Below, in pieces: positions 1-8,894 of a stretch of 64,000 nucleotides of DNA (positions are counted from its first letter, which is position 1; each line of letters begins with the position of its first letter). Below the pieces are notes generated by a model, which was not told the DNA's origin, ran no database searches, and saw only the letters and a list, made by a program, of their open reading frames with translations. The translations under genes were made by a program, and so were the position numbers. The stretch comes from an uncultured Carboxylicivirga sp. (GTDB lineage: Bacteria; Bacteroidota; Bacteroidia; Bacteroidales; Marinilabiliaceae), in assembly GCF_963668385.1 (NCBI RefSeq), contig NZ_OY764327.1, positions 62,001 through 126,000 of the forward strand, in the 5' to 3' direction.

Positions 1-227
1 TTCATAAAAATAGATTTTAGGATTTAAATAATAAAGCTGATTTAGTGGCAAACGAGTTACCATCAACGATCCTAAAGTACTATATGTATGTTTTTTACAT
101 TTTTCTATTCGTTACAATAGTTTTAACAATGGTAACAATTAACAAAATATACATATTCAATTATCATTTTGATACGAGAAGAAAAAAACATGTAACAAAC
201 AGTAAAATATCATAGATTGAAAGCACT
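1..227. other. Non-coding left edge
   Basis: AT-rich sequence with no credible reading frame. It holds several short GTTAC(A/C) words in either orientation: GTTACC at 56-61, GTTACA at 111-116, GGTAAC at 131-136 and TGTAAC at 191-196. The same word occurs three times in the HTCS/GH3 divergent region. It may be the control region of a gene lying left of the window; that is inference. Confidence 0.4.
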
Positions 228-256
228 AAAAAAGCCGATAGAAAATTTCTACCGGC
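228..256 (-). terminator. Terminator after the alcohol dehydrogenase gene
   Basis: Read on the minus strand, GCCGGTAGAAA pairs with TTTCTATCGGC (one G-U pair, overlapping T-rich loop) and is followed by six T. It lies 28 bases past the stop of the alcohol dehydrogenase gene and would end the leftward xylan operon transcript. Confidence 0.75.
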
Positions 257-283
257 TCAATATTTAATGACCTATTATTATTT

Positions 284-1447
284 TTATAACTGGGTCTCTA
301 AAATCTCTTTAACTTTTTCAACAGTAAGATCTCCCTTTTCTCCCAAAGCATTTACTCCTCTTTGTTCAAATCGTTGACAAACTTCGGTTACTGTATCTTC
401 TTTTAATTCGTAATCAGCTCCTCTGGTCTGAATTCCAACCGATTCGAAGAAATCAACAGTCTTTTGAATGGTAACTTCAACTTTTTCTTCTTCAGTACCA
501 GTAGTAACATCCCATACTTTAGCACCATACTGAAGAATCTTTTCTTTTTTGTTGGCTAACATCACCTTCATTACTCCCGGAAGAACGATGGCTAAGGTTC
601 GTGCATGATCAATACCATGCAAGGCTGTTAATTCATGTCCAATCATATGCGTACTCCAATCCTGAGGTACACCCGTTGCAATTAATCCATTTAATGCCAT
701 GGTAGCAGCCCACATAAAATTAGCAGCAGAATCATAATCAGTAGGATCTTTCAACACTTTAGGTCCTTCCTCAATTAAGGTACTTAAAATACCTTCAGCA
801 AAACGATCCTGAATAGGTGCATTAACCGGATAAGTAAGATATTGCTCCATCACATGCACAAAGGCATCAACAATACCATTGGCTATTTGTCTTTCGGGTA
901 AAGAAGCAATTACAGTTGGATCTAAAACTGAAAACTGGGGCATCACTAAAGGCGTTCCGAAAGCCAATTTTTCTTTGGTTTCAATTTTCGAAACAACTGA
1001 GTTACCATTCATTTCGCTTCCTGTTGCAGGAAGAGTTAACACAGCTCCTATTGGAAGTGGATTTACAATACCAGCTACATCTCCTTTTGCAAGAATATTC
1101 CATGGATCACCATTGGGATAATGAGCTGCAGCTGATACAAATTTAGTTCCGTCAACAACAGAACCTCCACCCACAGCAAGTAAGAAATCAATATTCTTCT
1201 CACGAACAACCTCAACAGCTTTCATTAATGTTTCGTACTTTGGATTAGCTTCAATTCCTCCAAATTCAGTAACATCAAAACTACTTAACTGCTCTGAAAC
1301 TTTATCGTAAACACCATTCTTCTTAATACTTCCTCCACCGTATAGCATCATTACTTTTGAACCAGATGGTATCTCATCTTTAAAATTTGAGAGTTCACCT
1401 TTTCCAAACAGGATCTTTACAGGATTATGGAAATGAAAATTATTCAT
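284..1447 (-). CDS. Iron-containing alcohol dehydrogenase, YqhD/BdhA type
   Basis: A 387-residue cytoplasmic group III (iron-dependent) alcohol dehydrogenase, the usual length for the NADPH-preferring YqhD/butanol dehydrogenase branch, which reduces short aldehydes. The four metal ligands are at the positions known from YqhD: Asp194, His198, His267 and His281, within GIVDAFVHVMEQY and HMIGHELTALHGIDH. The nucleotide loop GGGSVVDG is at 93-100 and an early GGGS at 38-41. It is the last gene of the leftward run and is followed by a terminator. A 177-base gap separates it from the GH43 gene, so it may have its own promoter. A role in disposing of sugar-derived aldehydes is possible but not shown. 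The family call is firm; the substrate is not known. Confidence 0.93.
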   Translation of the reverse strand: MNNFHFHNPVKILFGKGELSNFKDEIPSGSKVMMLYGGGSIKKNGVYDKVSEQLSSFDVTEFGGIEANPKYETLMKAVEVVREKNIDFLLAVGGGSVVDGTKFVSAAAHYPNGDPWNILAKGDVAGIVNPLPIGAVLTLPATGSEMNGNSVVSKIETKEKLAFGTPLVMPQFSVLDPTVIASLPERQIANGIVDAFVHVMEQYLTYPVNAPIQDRFAEGILSTLIEEGPKVLKDPTDYDSAANFMWAATMALNGLIATGVPQDWSTHMIGHELTALHGIDHARTLAIVLPGVMKVMLANKKEKILQYGAKVWDVTTGTEEEKVEVTIQKTVDFFESVGIQTRGADYELKEDTVTEVCQRFEQRGVNALGEKGDLTVEKVKEILETQL

Positions 1448-1624
1448 GATTGATCATTTTTTAGTTTACTCTCAAAGATACATTAAATTGATGAACGATG
1501 TGTCGATGAATCGATTACTAATTATTCAATTGGTCAATTATCAATTCATTGAAAATTGAATTATCCAACTGTTATTTTGACAATTAAGACATTTAAATAC
1601 TGACCACTGACAACACACCATTAA

Positions 1625-2596
1625 CTAATCCTGCATTCCCTCAATGGTTTTGATTGTACCATCTTCGTTGTATTCCAGTTCAACTACTTTCAGGCTTCGT
1701 AACCAGGTTTTACCTCCGGATGGAACACAATCGTGATGAAACAAATACCATATGCCTTTGAATTCAACAATTGAATGATGCGTTGTCCAACCTACTACTG
1801 GTGTAAGAATTACTCCCTGATAAGTAAACGGTCCGTATGGATTATCGCCAATTGCATAACACAACAAATGAGTATCGCCGGTTGAATACGAGAAGTAATA
1901 TTTGCCTTCGTATTTATGCATCCATGAGGCTTCAAAAAACCTACGTTCATGATCTCCTGCTTTCAATGGCTCACCGCTTTCGTCCAAAATAATCAAGTCT
2001 TTAGGTTCTTCGGCAAACTCCAACATATCGTCACTCAGCTTCACTACTTTTGCACACAAAGCAGGTTCTGCATCTGCAGGTTCAGCACCACACTCCTGTG
2101 CTTTGTTGTTACGGTAACGTTGTAATTGACCGCCCCATAATCCACCAAAATACATGTAATGGTCACCATTTTCATTATCAAAAACACAAGGATCGATGCT
2201 GTAACTTCCTATCATTGGATGAGTTTCAGGAACAAAAGGTCCTTCAGGCTTGTCGCTAACGGCTACTCCTATATGGAAGATATCGTTTTTATCTTTTACG
2301 GGAAAGTACAAATAGTATTTTCCATTTTTATATGCTGCATCGGTATCCCACATTTGCCGACCTGCCCATGGCACATCTTTAACATCTAATACCACACCAT
2401 GATCTGTTACCGGCCCGTCTATATCATCCATCGAAAACACATGGTAATCGCGCATATCAAAATGATCGCCATTATCATTTTCTGGTATTCCTGATTCAAT
2501 ATCGTGCGATGGATAAATGTATAGTTTATCTTTAAAAACATGCACTGCCGGATCAGCCGTGTACATATTATCAACTAAATATCTTGGCTTTTTCAT
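1625..2596 (-). CDS. GH43 glycosidase, cytoplasmic (beta-xylosidase / alpha-L-arabinofuranosidase)
   Basis: A 323-residue five-bladed GH43 enzyme that should remove xylose or arabinose from xylo-oligosaccharides by inversion. The catalytic triad is visible: general base Asp15 in TADPAVHVF, pKa-tuning Asp135 in SIDPCVF, and general acid Glu222 in FFEASW. The first residues, MKKPRYLVDN, contain no signal peptide, so it acts in the cytoplasm on imported oligosaccharides. The start is an ATG 42 bases after the GH10 stop, consistent with one operon. It resembles the Bacteroidota GH43_1-type xylosidase/arabinofuranosidase group; which sugar it prefers cannot be read from sequence. Confidence 0.93.
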   Translation of the reverse strand: MKKPRYLVDNMYTADPAVHVFKDKLYIYPSHDIESGIPENDNGDHFDMRDYHVFSMDDIDGPVTDHGVVLDVKDVPWAGRQMWDTDAAYKNGKYYLYFPVKDKNDIFHIGVAVSDKPEGPFVPETHPMIGSYSIDPCVFDNENGDHYMYFGGLWGGQLQRYRNNKAQECGAEPADAEPALCAKVVKLSDDMLEFAEEPKDLIILDESGEPLKAGDHERRFFEASWMHKYEGKYYFSYSTGDTHLLCYAIGDNPYGPFTYQGVILTPVVGWTTHHSIVEFKGIWYLFHHDCVPSGGKTWLRSLKVVELEYNEDGTIKTIEGMQD

Positions 2597-2638
2597 AAAC
2601 TTGATTTTACTATTTTATTTAATTCAAAATGTTTTTTT

Positions 2639-3787
2639 CTATTTGCTCAAGCCATCAGACTTTTCACTAACCCTATCAATTAGCTCATCAACAAAAGGTT
2701 TTGCCTGATAATTTCGATCGAACAACAAAGGATAATCTGTACGACCTTTGATAGGCCAATCATTCTTCCACGAATCGGCATCGGTTACTCCCCAAAGTGT
2801 TACTCTTGAAATATCTTTATGATGCTTCATAAACAATTGAAAGAAATCCATATATCGCTGATTGAAAACCTGAGAGATTGAATCGGATAATCCATTTTTA
2901 TACGGATCCATACTTTCGCGATAGGCAAAACGATCGGCCACATTGGCTCCCATGGTTTCGTAGGGTGATGGTAAAATGGATAAATCCAGTTCGGTAATCA
3001 TTACCTTAACACCCAAACCGGAGAAAAACGAAATTGCTTCATCCATTTGCGATAACGACGGATAATTCAATCCATAGTGAGCCTGCATTCCAATGGCATC
3101 AATGCGAAGACTATCTTCTCTAAGCATCTTTATCAATCGTTCCACTCCTTGCTGACGTCCTTTGTGAAACATTGAATAATCGTTGTAATATAATTCAGCG
3201 TCAGGATCGGCTTCATGCGCAAATTGAAATGCAAGTTTTATATAATCTTCGCCAATAATTGTATAGAATTTACTTTTACGCCACTCACCATTATCTTCAA
3301 TGGCCTCATTAACTACATCCCATCCTTTTACTCTTCCTTTGTATCTCCCCACAACCGTATGAATATGCTTTTTCATTCGTTCAATCAACACATCACGACT
3401 TACATCATTTCCTTCATCATCAACAAAAAACCATGCTGGTGCCTGCGAATGCCAGATAAGCGTATGCCCAATGATAAACATGTTGTTTTGCTCACCAAAC
3501 TCTATAAATCGATCGGCTTTTGTAAAATTGTATTCATCTTCTTTTGGATGAATAACCTCGCTCTTCATGCAATTTTCGGCAACAATGGCATTAAAGTGTT
3601 TTTTAATAATGGCCACTCCTGCTGAATCTTTACCAAAAATATGATTAGTATTTAAAGCCGTTCCAATAAGAAACTGACTATTTAAAGCATCTTTTAAACT
3701 CACTTCCTTAACTTCTTTTGTTTGGCAAGAAAATAGCCAAAGACTCAGAATAGATAATAATATGGTTTTAGCTGAATGTATTTTCAT
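2639..3787 (-). CDS. GH10 endo-1,4-beta-xylanase, lipoprotein
   Basis: A 382-residue retaining xylanase that cuts the xylan backbone. A lipoprotein signal ([20 protein letters not shown], Cys21) places it on the cell envelope. A single GH10 barrel fills residues 30-375. The acid/base Glu161 lies in WDVVNEAI and the nucleophile Glu266 in MITELDLS; the substrate-binding patches [10 protein letters not shown] and [12 protein letters not shown] are also present. No carbohydrate-binding module is fused. It lies between GH67 and GH43 in the same orientation, the usual company for degrading glucuronoxylan. Confidence 0.96.
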   Translation of the reverse strand: MKIHSAKTILLSILSLWLFSCQTKEVKEVSLKDALNSQFLIGTALNTNHIFGKDSAGVAIIKKHFNAIVAENCMKSEVIHPKEDEYNFTKADRFIEFGEQNNMFIIGHTLIWHSQAPAWFFVDDEGNDVSRDVLIERMKKHIHTVVGRYKGRVKGWDVVNEAIEDNGEWRKSKFYTIIGEDYIKLAFQFAHEADPDAELYYNDYSMFHKGRQQGVERLIKMLREDSLRIDAIGMQAHYGLNYPSLSQMDEAISFFSGLGVKVMITELDLSILPSPYETMGANVADRFAYRESMDPYKNGLSDSISQVFNQRYMDFFQLFMKHHKDISRVTLWGVTDADSWKNDWPIKGRTDYPLLFDRNYQAKPFVDELIDRVSEKSDGLSK

Positions 3788-3864
3788 GGTTTTTATCGTT
3801 TTCTGATGTATAATATTCCTAACAAATTGGGAAACTTAAACAGGATGCAAATCAGTCTAGTTTC

Positions 3865-6012
3865 TTAATTATGATGTTTAAGGTCAAACTTTAATTTCTT
3901 CAATTCTTCTAATTTATGAACAGGCTCTTCAACGCCCTTTGGAAATGGCTGCTTCGAAAAGCTTTGAAAGTAAAGAATACAAGCATCTTTCCACCAAATG
4001 GCTTCCTTAAGCTGAATCTCCAACTTAGCCTGAACTTCTTTATATTGTTGTTTATCAATGAAGGACTCCATCTTATTCCACACTTCCAGTGATTTTTTCA
4101 CCTCATCAACCCCTTCCTGGTATTTCAGGCATAGTTGATTCCACAAAGTCTGCCCATTTTCCATCTTATGATTCCATGGCACATGATGAAACCACAATAA
4201 ATATTCTTCCGGACAATTATCTATGCTATCAAATTGACTTCTTAAAGGCTCGAAATATTGTTCTATAGCATTACTCCCGGTTGATGAACGATCAAAACCA
4301 ATTCCAATCGAATCAGCTTTATGATAGTAGGTAGGTAGCCAATCAGGTCGAGCTCCTTCCACAACACACCAAGGTTCAGGTCCGTAATGATGATCCCATC
4401 CCATGAGATGATGCAAACCCAATGGCGTCATATAATTAACCGTTGCTTCACGCGAATTCATCATCACCTCAACAATTGAACTGACTGCTTTATCTTTTTG
4501 AGTCAAAGTTTGACGAACCCATTCTTCCGCAATTGTTTTAACATCAGCATCGGGATTCCAGGACAATCGACCAAAAACATACCAATTAGCCTGTGCAAAA
4601 TGATGGCCGCACCAATTGGTATCCTCACCAATATTGGCCACACCTGCAATTCCACTCACAGGATGATTATAAATCGATCCATCCGTTACTTTTGCTACCG
4701 TCGATCCTTTGCCTTTGGCATAAGTATCCGATTGCAGAAACTCTTGATACAATGTTCCGAGGTAAACCAAATGATCGGAAAAGCCCAAATATTCTTGTGT
4801 AATCTGCAATTCGGGCATTACTTGCGTCTCCTTCATGGCTCCAAACATGGGGCTAAAAGGCTCGCGCGGCTGAAAATCAACAGGTCCGTTCTTTACCTGA
4901 ATCATCACATTATCTCTGAATTGCTCATCCAACGGCATAAACTCCTCGTAAGCTTGTTTTGCTCTGTCCGAGCCTTTGGGATTATACACAAATGCACGCC
5001 ACATTACAATGCCTCCATAGGGCTTTAAAGCATCGGCCAACATATTAGCACCATCGGCATGCGTGCAACCATAATCCATGGGTCCCGGCTGACCTTCGGA
5101 ATTAGCTTTTACCAGAAACCCTCCAAAGTCAGGTATCAGTTCGTAAATCTCTTTCACCTTGTTTTTCCACCAATCTTTCACCTCTTCTTTCTTAGGATTA
5201 GCATCATCTAAACCTCCTAAAACAGCCGGTGAAGCAAAATTAACCGATAGATAAACCTGTATTCCATAAGTACGTAACTCTGACGCAATCACCTTTACTT
5301 TTTGCAAATATTCGGTGGTTAAGATATGAGGATTGGCATTTACATTGTTCAAAACCGTTCCGTTGATTCCGATGGATGCATTAGCACGCGCATATTTCTT
5401 ATATCGGGGACTTACCTTTGTGGGTAATTCATCCCATTTCCAAATGGATCGACCAGCATAACCCCGCTCAACCGACCCATCCAGGTTATCCCAATGGTTG
5501 AGAATTCTAACTTTGTATTTTGGAACCTCAATAATATTCAATGAATCTTTATCAACAGCAATTGTTTGCAGCAGTCGTAAATAATGAAAAACACCATACA
5601 GAACCGCTTTTTGATTATTCCCGGTTATCAAAACAGATTTCTTTTCATCTATATATTTAATGATGAAACCATCTTCACCCAAAGCTTTTAATTCTTGTGG
5701 GTCTATAAATTGAATAACCTCTGAATTATTAGTCAACGATAGCCATACACTGCCTTTTGACACCCTCGATTTTTGCTTTATTGAAGTCTGAAAAAGCTTA
5801 TTCAAACCAGTTAATAACTCATTTGAAGCTAAAGTTAACTTGCCATCCATATCTGTTACAACTAGTGATTTTGGTTGTAACAAATGATTATGAGAGTGAA
5901 GCTTTGATTGAGAAAACCATAAATTACTTCCATCAATTTGAGCCTGCAAAGACATTGAAATCAATAAAAAATAAAATACGGTATTAATAATACGTGATTG
6001 ATTTTTCTTCAT
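3865..6012 (-). CDS. GH67 alpha-glucuronidase
   Basis: A 715-residue exported inverting alpha-glucuronidase that removes (4-O-methyl)glucuronic acid from the non-reducing end of xylo-oligosaccharides. Its length matches the family (about 680-720). With the start at 6012, MKKNQSRIINTVFYFLLISM followed by SLQAQ makes a good signal peptide and leaves a 4-base gap after GH3. A start at 6030 would overlap GH3 by 14 bases and add MYLNNS. Catalytic candidates are Glu306 in ANSEGQPGP, with Asp379 (GPVDFQP) and Glu407 (TQEYLG); the last two are 28 residues apart, as in characterised GH67 enzymes. It is translationally close to GH3. Confidence 0.95.
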   Translation of the reverse strand: MKKNQSRIINTVFYFLLISMSLQAQIDGSNLWFSQSKLHSHNHLLQPKSLVVTDMDGKLTLASNELLTGLNKLFQTSIKQKSRVSKGSVWLSLTNNSEVIQFIDPQELKALGEDGFIIKYIDEKKSVLITGNNQKAVLYGVFHYLRLLQTIAVDKDSLNIIEVPKYKVRILNHWDNLDGSVERGYAGRSIWKWDELPTKVSPRYKKYARANASIGINGTVLNNVNANPHILTTEYLQKVKVIASELRTYGIQVYLSVNFASPAVLGGLDDANPKKEEVKDWWKNKVKEIYELIPDFGGFLVKANSEGQPGPMDYGCTHADGANMLADALKPYGGIVMWRAFVYNPKGSDRAKQAYEEFMPLDEQFRDNVMIQVKNGPVDFQPREPFSPMFGAMKETQVMPELQITQEYLGFSDHLVYLGTLYQEFLQSDTYAKGKGSTVAKVTDGSIYNHPVSGIAGVANIGEDTNWCGHHFAQANWYVFGRLSWNPDADVKTIAEEWVRQTLTQKDKAVSSIVEVMMNSREATVNYMTPLGLHHLMGWDHHYGPEPWCVVEGARPDWLPTYYHKADSIGIGFDRSSTGSNAIEQYFEPLRSQFDSIDNCPEEYLLWFHHVPWNHKMENGQTLWNQLCLKYQEGVDEVKKSLEVWNKMESFIDKQQYKEVQAKLEIQLKEAIWWKDACILYFQSFSKQPFPKGVEEPVHKLEELKKLKFDLKHHN

Positions 6013-6016
6013 GCTG

Positions 6017-8659
6017 TTATTTAAGTACAAGAACTTCGTTATCTATTAATTGGATATTAACATTACTTTCGATGGTTTTTTGTTGGATAATTGCTTCTTC
6101 GGAAGGCTGGCAGCCTCCAACACTAACTTTCAATGGCGCTCCATCGATGATGTATTGATAATCATCATTCAAAACAGCCATATCTTCGGGCTGAAGTGTT
6201 AATGTTACCGTTTGATGTTCTCCTGCCTTCAAATGAATTCGTTTAAAAGCTTTAAGGCTTCGGATCGCTACTTTATAATCCGAATCGGGATGTGAAACAT
6301 ACAATTGAACCACCTCATCACCATCGTATTTACCGGTATTAGCAACATCTACAGAAACGGTTAATGCTTCTCCGGCAAAAACCTCAGAAGGTACAATCAA
6401 ATCGGAATATTCAAAAGTGGTATAGCTTAACCCGTGACCGAATTGATACAAAGGCTCGCCTTTGAAATAACGATATGTACGACCTTCCATATTGTAATTT
6501 TCAAAATCGGGCAGCTGATCCAATGATTTATAAAACGTCAATGGTAAGCGTCCGGCCGGGTTATAATCGCCAAATAACACATCAGCAATGGCTTGTCCAC
6601 CAGCCTGGCCCGGATACCATGCTTCCAAAATAGAAGAGATATTCTTATCTTCCCAATTAACAGCCAAAGCACTTCCGTTCATCAGCACAAGTACAGTAGG
6701 GCGATTCAAAGCTACTATCTTCTTAATTAATTCTTCCTGAACCTTGGGTAAACCAATTGCAACCCTGTCGCCTCCGGAAAATCCTTCCACTTCTACCTTC
6801 ATTTCTTCGCCTTCCAGTAAAGGACTCAAGCCCATGCACAAAACAATGGCATCGGCATTGCTGGCAACCTCAATGGCATCTTTCTGCAAATCATCATTTG
6901 GAACTTCCCACAATAATCTGGCAAGAGCATACTCAGAATTCTTATGTTTAAAACTACATCTTACCTTATATTTCTTTCCTGCTTCAAGATACACTTGCTT
7001 ATATTTACGAATTGGATCGTGTACTCCTCCTCTTTCGCAAACTACTTCATCATCGATTTGCACACTAAAAAAGTTAAAGCCCTGTCCTCCAACAGTGTAT
7101 TCTCCAGTTTTGTCAGGAACCAAATAACCGGTCCAAACAGCACTAAAATCGTCACCATTAACAGGTTCTCCCGGGCCTTTATCCCACCATTCAAAGTTTA
7201 GTTCTTCATCAATTCGGCTTAATACAGCATCTCCTACGAAAGTCGAATCTCTATAATATTCAGCCTTTAAACCATGTTTTGATAATGTTTCATCAGTATA
7301 TAAAAACTCACCCGGAATCACTTCAAGATAAGGCAACTCTTTTGCATGTTTGCATCCTAAAGCATAAGTTATTTTCGCATTAGGTAGCTTTTCTTTTATT
7401 CCTTCTAAAGGAGCGATAGGACGAGAAGGATATCCGTTATAATTACCCAACAAGGCTTCAATATGTTTTGCATTTGGCCCAATAACTGCAACTTTTTGTA
7501 AGCTCTTTGGGAAAGGCAGCAAATGATCATCGTTCTTTAGCAATACCATTGATTTACGAGCAGCTTGCAAAGCCAATAAGCGATGCTGTTCCGAATCAAT
7601 GACATCTGTTGAGATGGATGCATAGGGAACTATAGCATCATCATCAAACATCCCCAACTTCATGCGAGCCAATAATACTCTTTTTACCGAAACATCTATT
7701 TCCGATTCGCTAACATAACCTTTATCAACAGCCTCTGCCAGTGCCGGGTATGAATCTCCACAGTTTAGATCAGTTCCGGCATGAATTGACATAGCAGCTG
7801 CTTCGGCTTTAGTATTTACCACTTCATGAGCATTTTGCTCATAAAAATCTCTAACCGCCCAACAATCCGAAACTATATAACCATCAAATCCCCATTGTTT
7901 TCGAAGCAAATTACTCAACCTTTCATTACCACAACACGGCTGTCCATTTAAGCGGTTATAAGCACACATAACAGAATATAAATCGGCTTTTTGAACAGCT
8001 TTTTTAAATTGAGGTGAGTAGGTTTCTAAAAAATCATATGCAGATGGCTGAGCATTAAAACTATGACGATTGGACTCAGGACCACTATGAACAGCAAAAT
8101 GCTTTGCCGTTGCAACTAATTTAATATATGTAGAATCATCGCCCTGCAGTCCTTTTATATAAGCAACTCCTAACTCACCCGATAAATAAGGATCTTCGCC
8201 ATAGGTCTCCATACCTCTTCCCCATCGCGGGTCGCGAAAGATATTTATATTAGGTGTCCAGAACGTTAAACCGTGATAAATACCTCTTTTACCTTCTTTA
8301 TGAAATTTGTTGTATTTGGCCCGGGCTTCGTCTGAAACCGCATCCGCAATAAAAAACATCATCTGATCGTCCCACATAGCAGCCATTCCAATGGCCTGTG
8401 GAAAAACTGTTGCCAAACCAGACCGTCCCACTCCATGAAGACACTCGTTCCACCAATTGTATTCATGAATATTTAAACGAGGTATGGCAGGAGAATCATA
8501 TTGAAGCTGACTAACTTTTTCTTCCAACGTCATTTTCGCCACCAAGTCATCCACTCTTTTTTCGAAAGATAAATGGCTTGTTTTACCGACTTGATTTTTA
8601 CAACCCCACTGAAAAAATACTAACAACACTAATAATAACGATCCTATTTTGTTACGCAT
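6017..8659 (-). CDS. GH3 glycosidase with inserted PA14 domain, lipoprotein (probable beta-xylosidase)
   Basis: An 880-residue GH3 lipoprotein. The ATG at 8659 gives MRNKIGSLLLVLLVFFQWGC with lipobox Cys20; a TTG two codons upstream is less likely. Order: GH3 N-terminal barrel with nucleophile Asp265 (IVSDCWAV), start of the GH3 C-terminal domain, PA14 domain at about 455-590 (LKAEYY, WTGYL, ARLLWE), rest of the C-terminal domain, and an FN3-like domain at about 760-860. PA14-bearing GH3 xylosidases are well known in xylan loci of Bacteroidota. The context makes beta-xylosidase likelier than beta-glucosidase. It is the first gene of the leftward xylan operon, divergent from the HTCS. Confidence 0.93.
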   Translation of the reverse strand: MRNKIGSLLLVLLVFFQWGCKNQVGKTSHLSFEKRVDDLVAKMTLEEKVSQLQYDSPAIPRLNIHEYNWWNECLHGVGRSGLATVFPQAIGMAAMWDDQMMFFIADAVSDEARAKYNKFHKEGKRGIYHGLTFWTPNINIFRDPRWGRGMETYGEDPYLSGELGVAYIKGLQGDDSTYIKLVATAKHFAVHSGPESNRHSFNAQPSAYDFLETYSPQFKKAVQKADLYSVMCAYNRLNGQPCCGNERLSNLLRKQWGFDGYIVSDCWAVRDFYEQNAHEVVNTKAEAAAMSIHAGTDLNCGDSYPALAEAVDKGYVSESEIDVSVKRVLLARMKLGMFDDDAIVPYASISTDVIDSEQHRLLALQAARKSMVLLKNDDHLLPFPKSLQKVAVIGPNAKHIEALLGNYNGYPSRPIAPLEGIKEKLPNAKITYALGCKHAKELPYLEVIPGEFLYTDETLSKHGLKAEYYRDSTFVGDAVLSRIDEELNFEWWDKGPGEPVNGDDFSAVWTGYLVPDKTGEYTVGGQGFNFFSVQIDDEVVCERGGVHDPIRKYKQVYLEAGKKYKVRCSFKHKNSEYALARLLWEVPNDDLQKDAIEVASNADAIVLCMGLSPLLEGEEMKVEVEGFSGGDRVAIGLPKVQEELIKKIVALNRPTVLVLMNGSALAVNWEDKNISSILEAWYPGQAGGQAIADVLFGDYNPAGRLPLTFYKSLDQLPDFENYNMEGRTYRYFKGEPLYQFGHGLSYTTFEYSDLIVPSEVFAGEALTVSVDVANTGKYDGDEVVQLYVSHPDSDYKVAIRSLKAFKRIHLKAGEHQTVTLTLQPEDMAVLNDDYQYIIDGAPLKVSVGGCQPSEEAIIQQKTIESNVNIQLIDNEVLVLK

Positions 8660-8735
8660 GGTCAAACTTTGAATTTTTGTTAAAACACAACATTACAAAA
8701 ATAAACACTCTACTCACACCATGCATTTCAATATC

Positions 8736-8805
8736 GTTACAACATGTTTACAATAAGTTATGAATTTTATTCCTCTGTTACATTTTCTTTTCTGTGCGTT
8801 ACATT
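8736..8805. promoter_or_regulatory. Phased GTTACA repeats between GH3 operon and HTCS
   Basis: GTTACAAC at 8736-8743, GTTACATT at 8777-8784 and GTTACATT at 8798-8805. The offsets are 41 and 21 bases, so the words lie on the same face of the helix. They sit in the 235-base divergent region upstream of the GH3 operon and of the HTCS, which makes them candidate half-sites for the HTCS AraC domain. This rests on spacing and position only. Confidence 0.35.
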
Positions 8806-8894
8806 CTATGTTAGTCACCTCCAAAAGTTGACATAACAATATCGAGAGTGTTAATTTTTGTTACCTTAGTCAGCAGATATCCCAATTATGCCTT

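Noticed and set aside
3215-3625. 136-codon plus-strand frame
   Set aside because: Antisense to the GH10 gene; the composition is that of a shadow frame.
4498-5028. 176-codon plus-strand frame
   Set aside because: Fully antisense to the GH67 gene, whose catalytic motifs fix the true frame.
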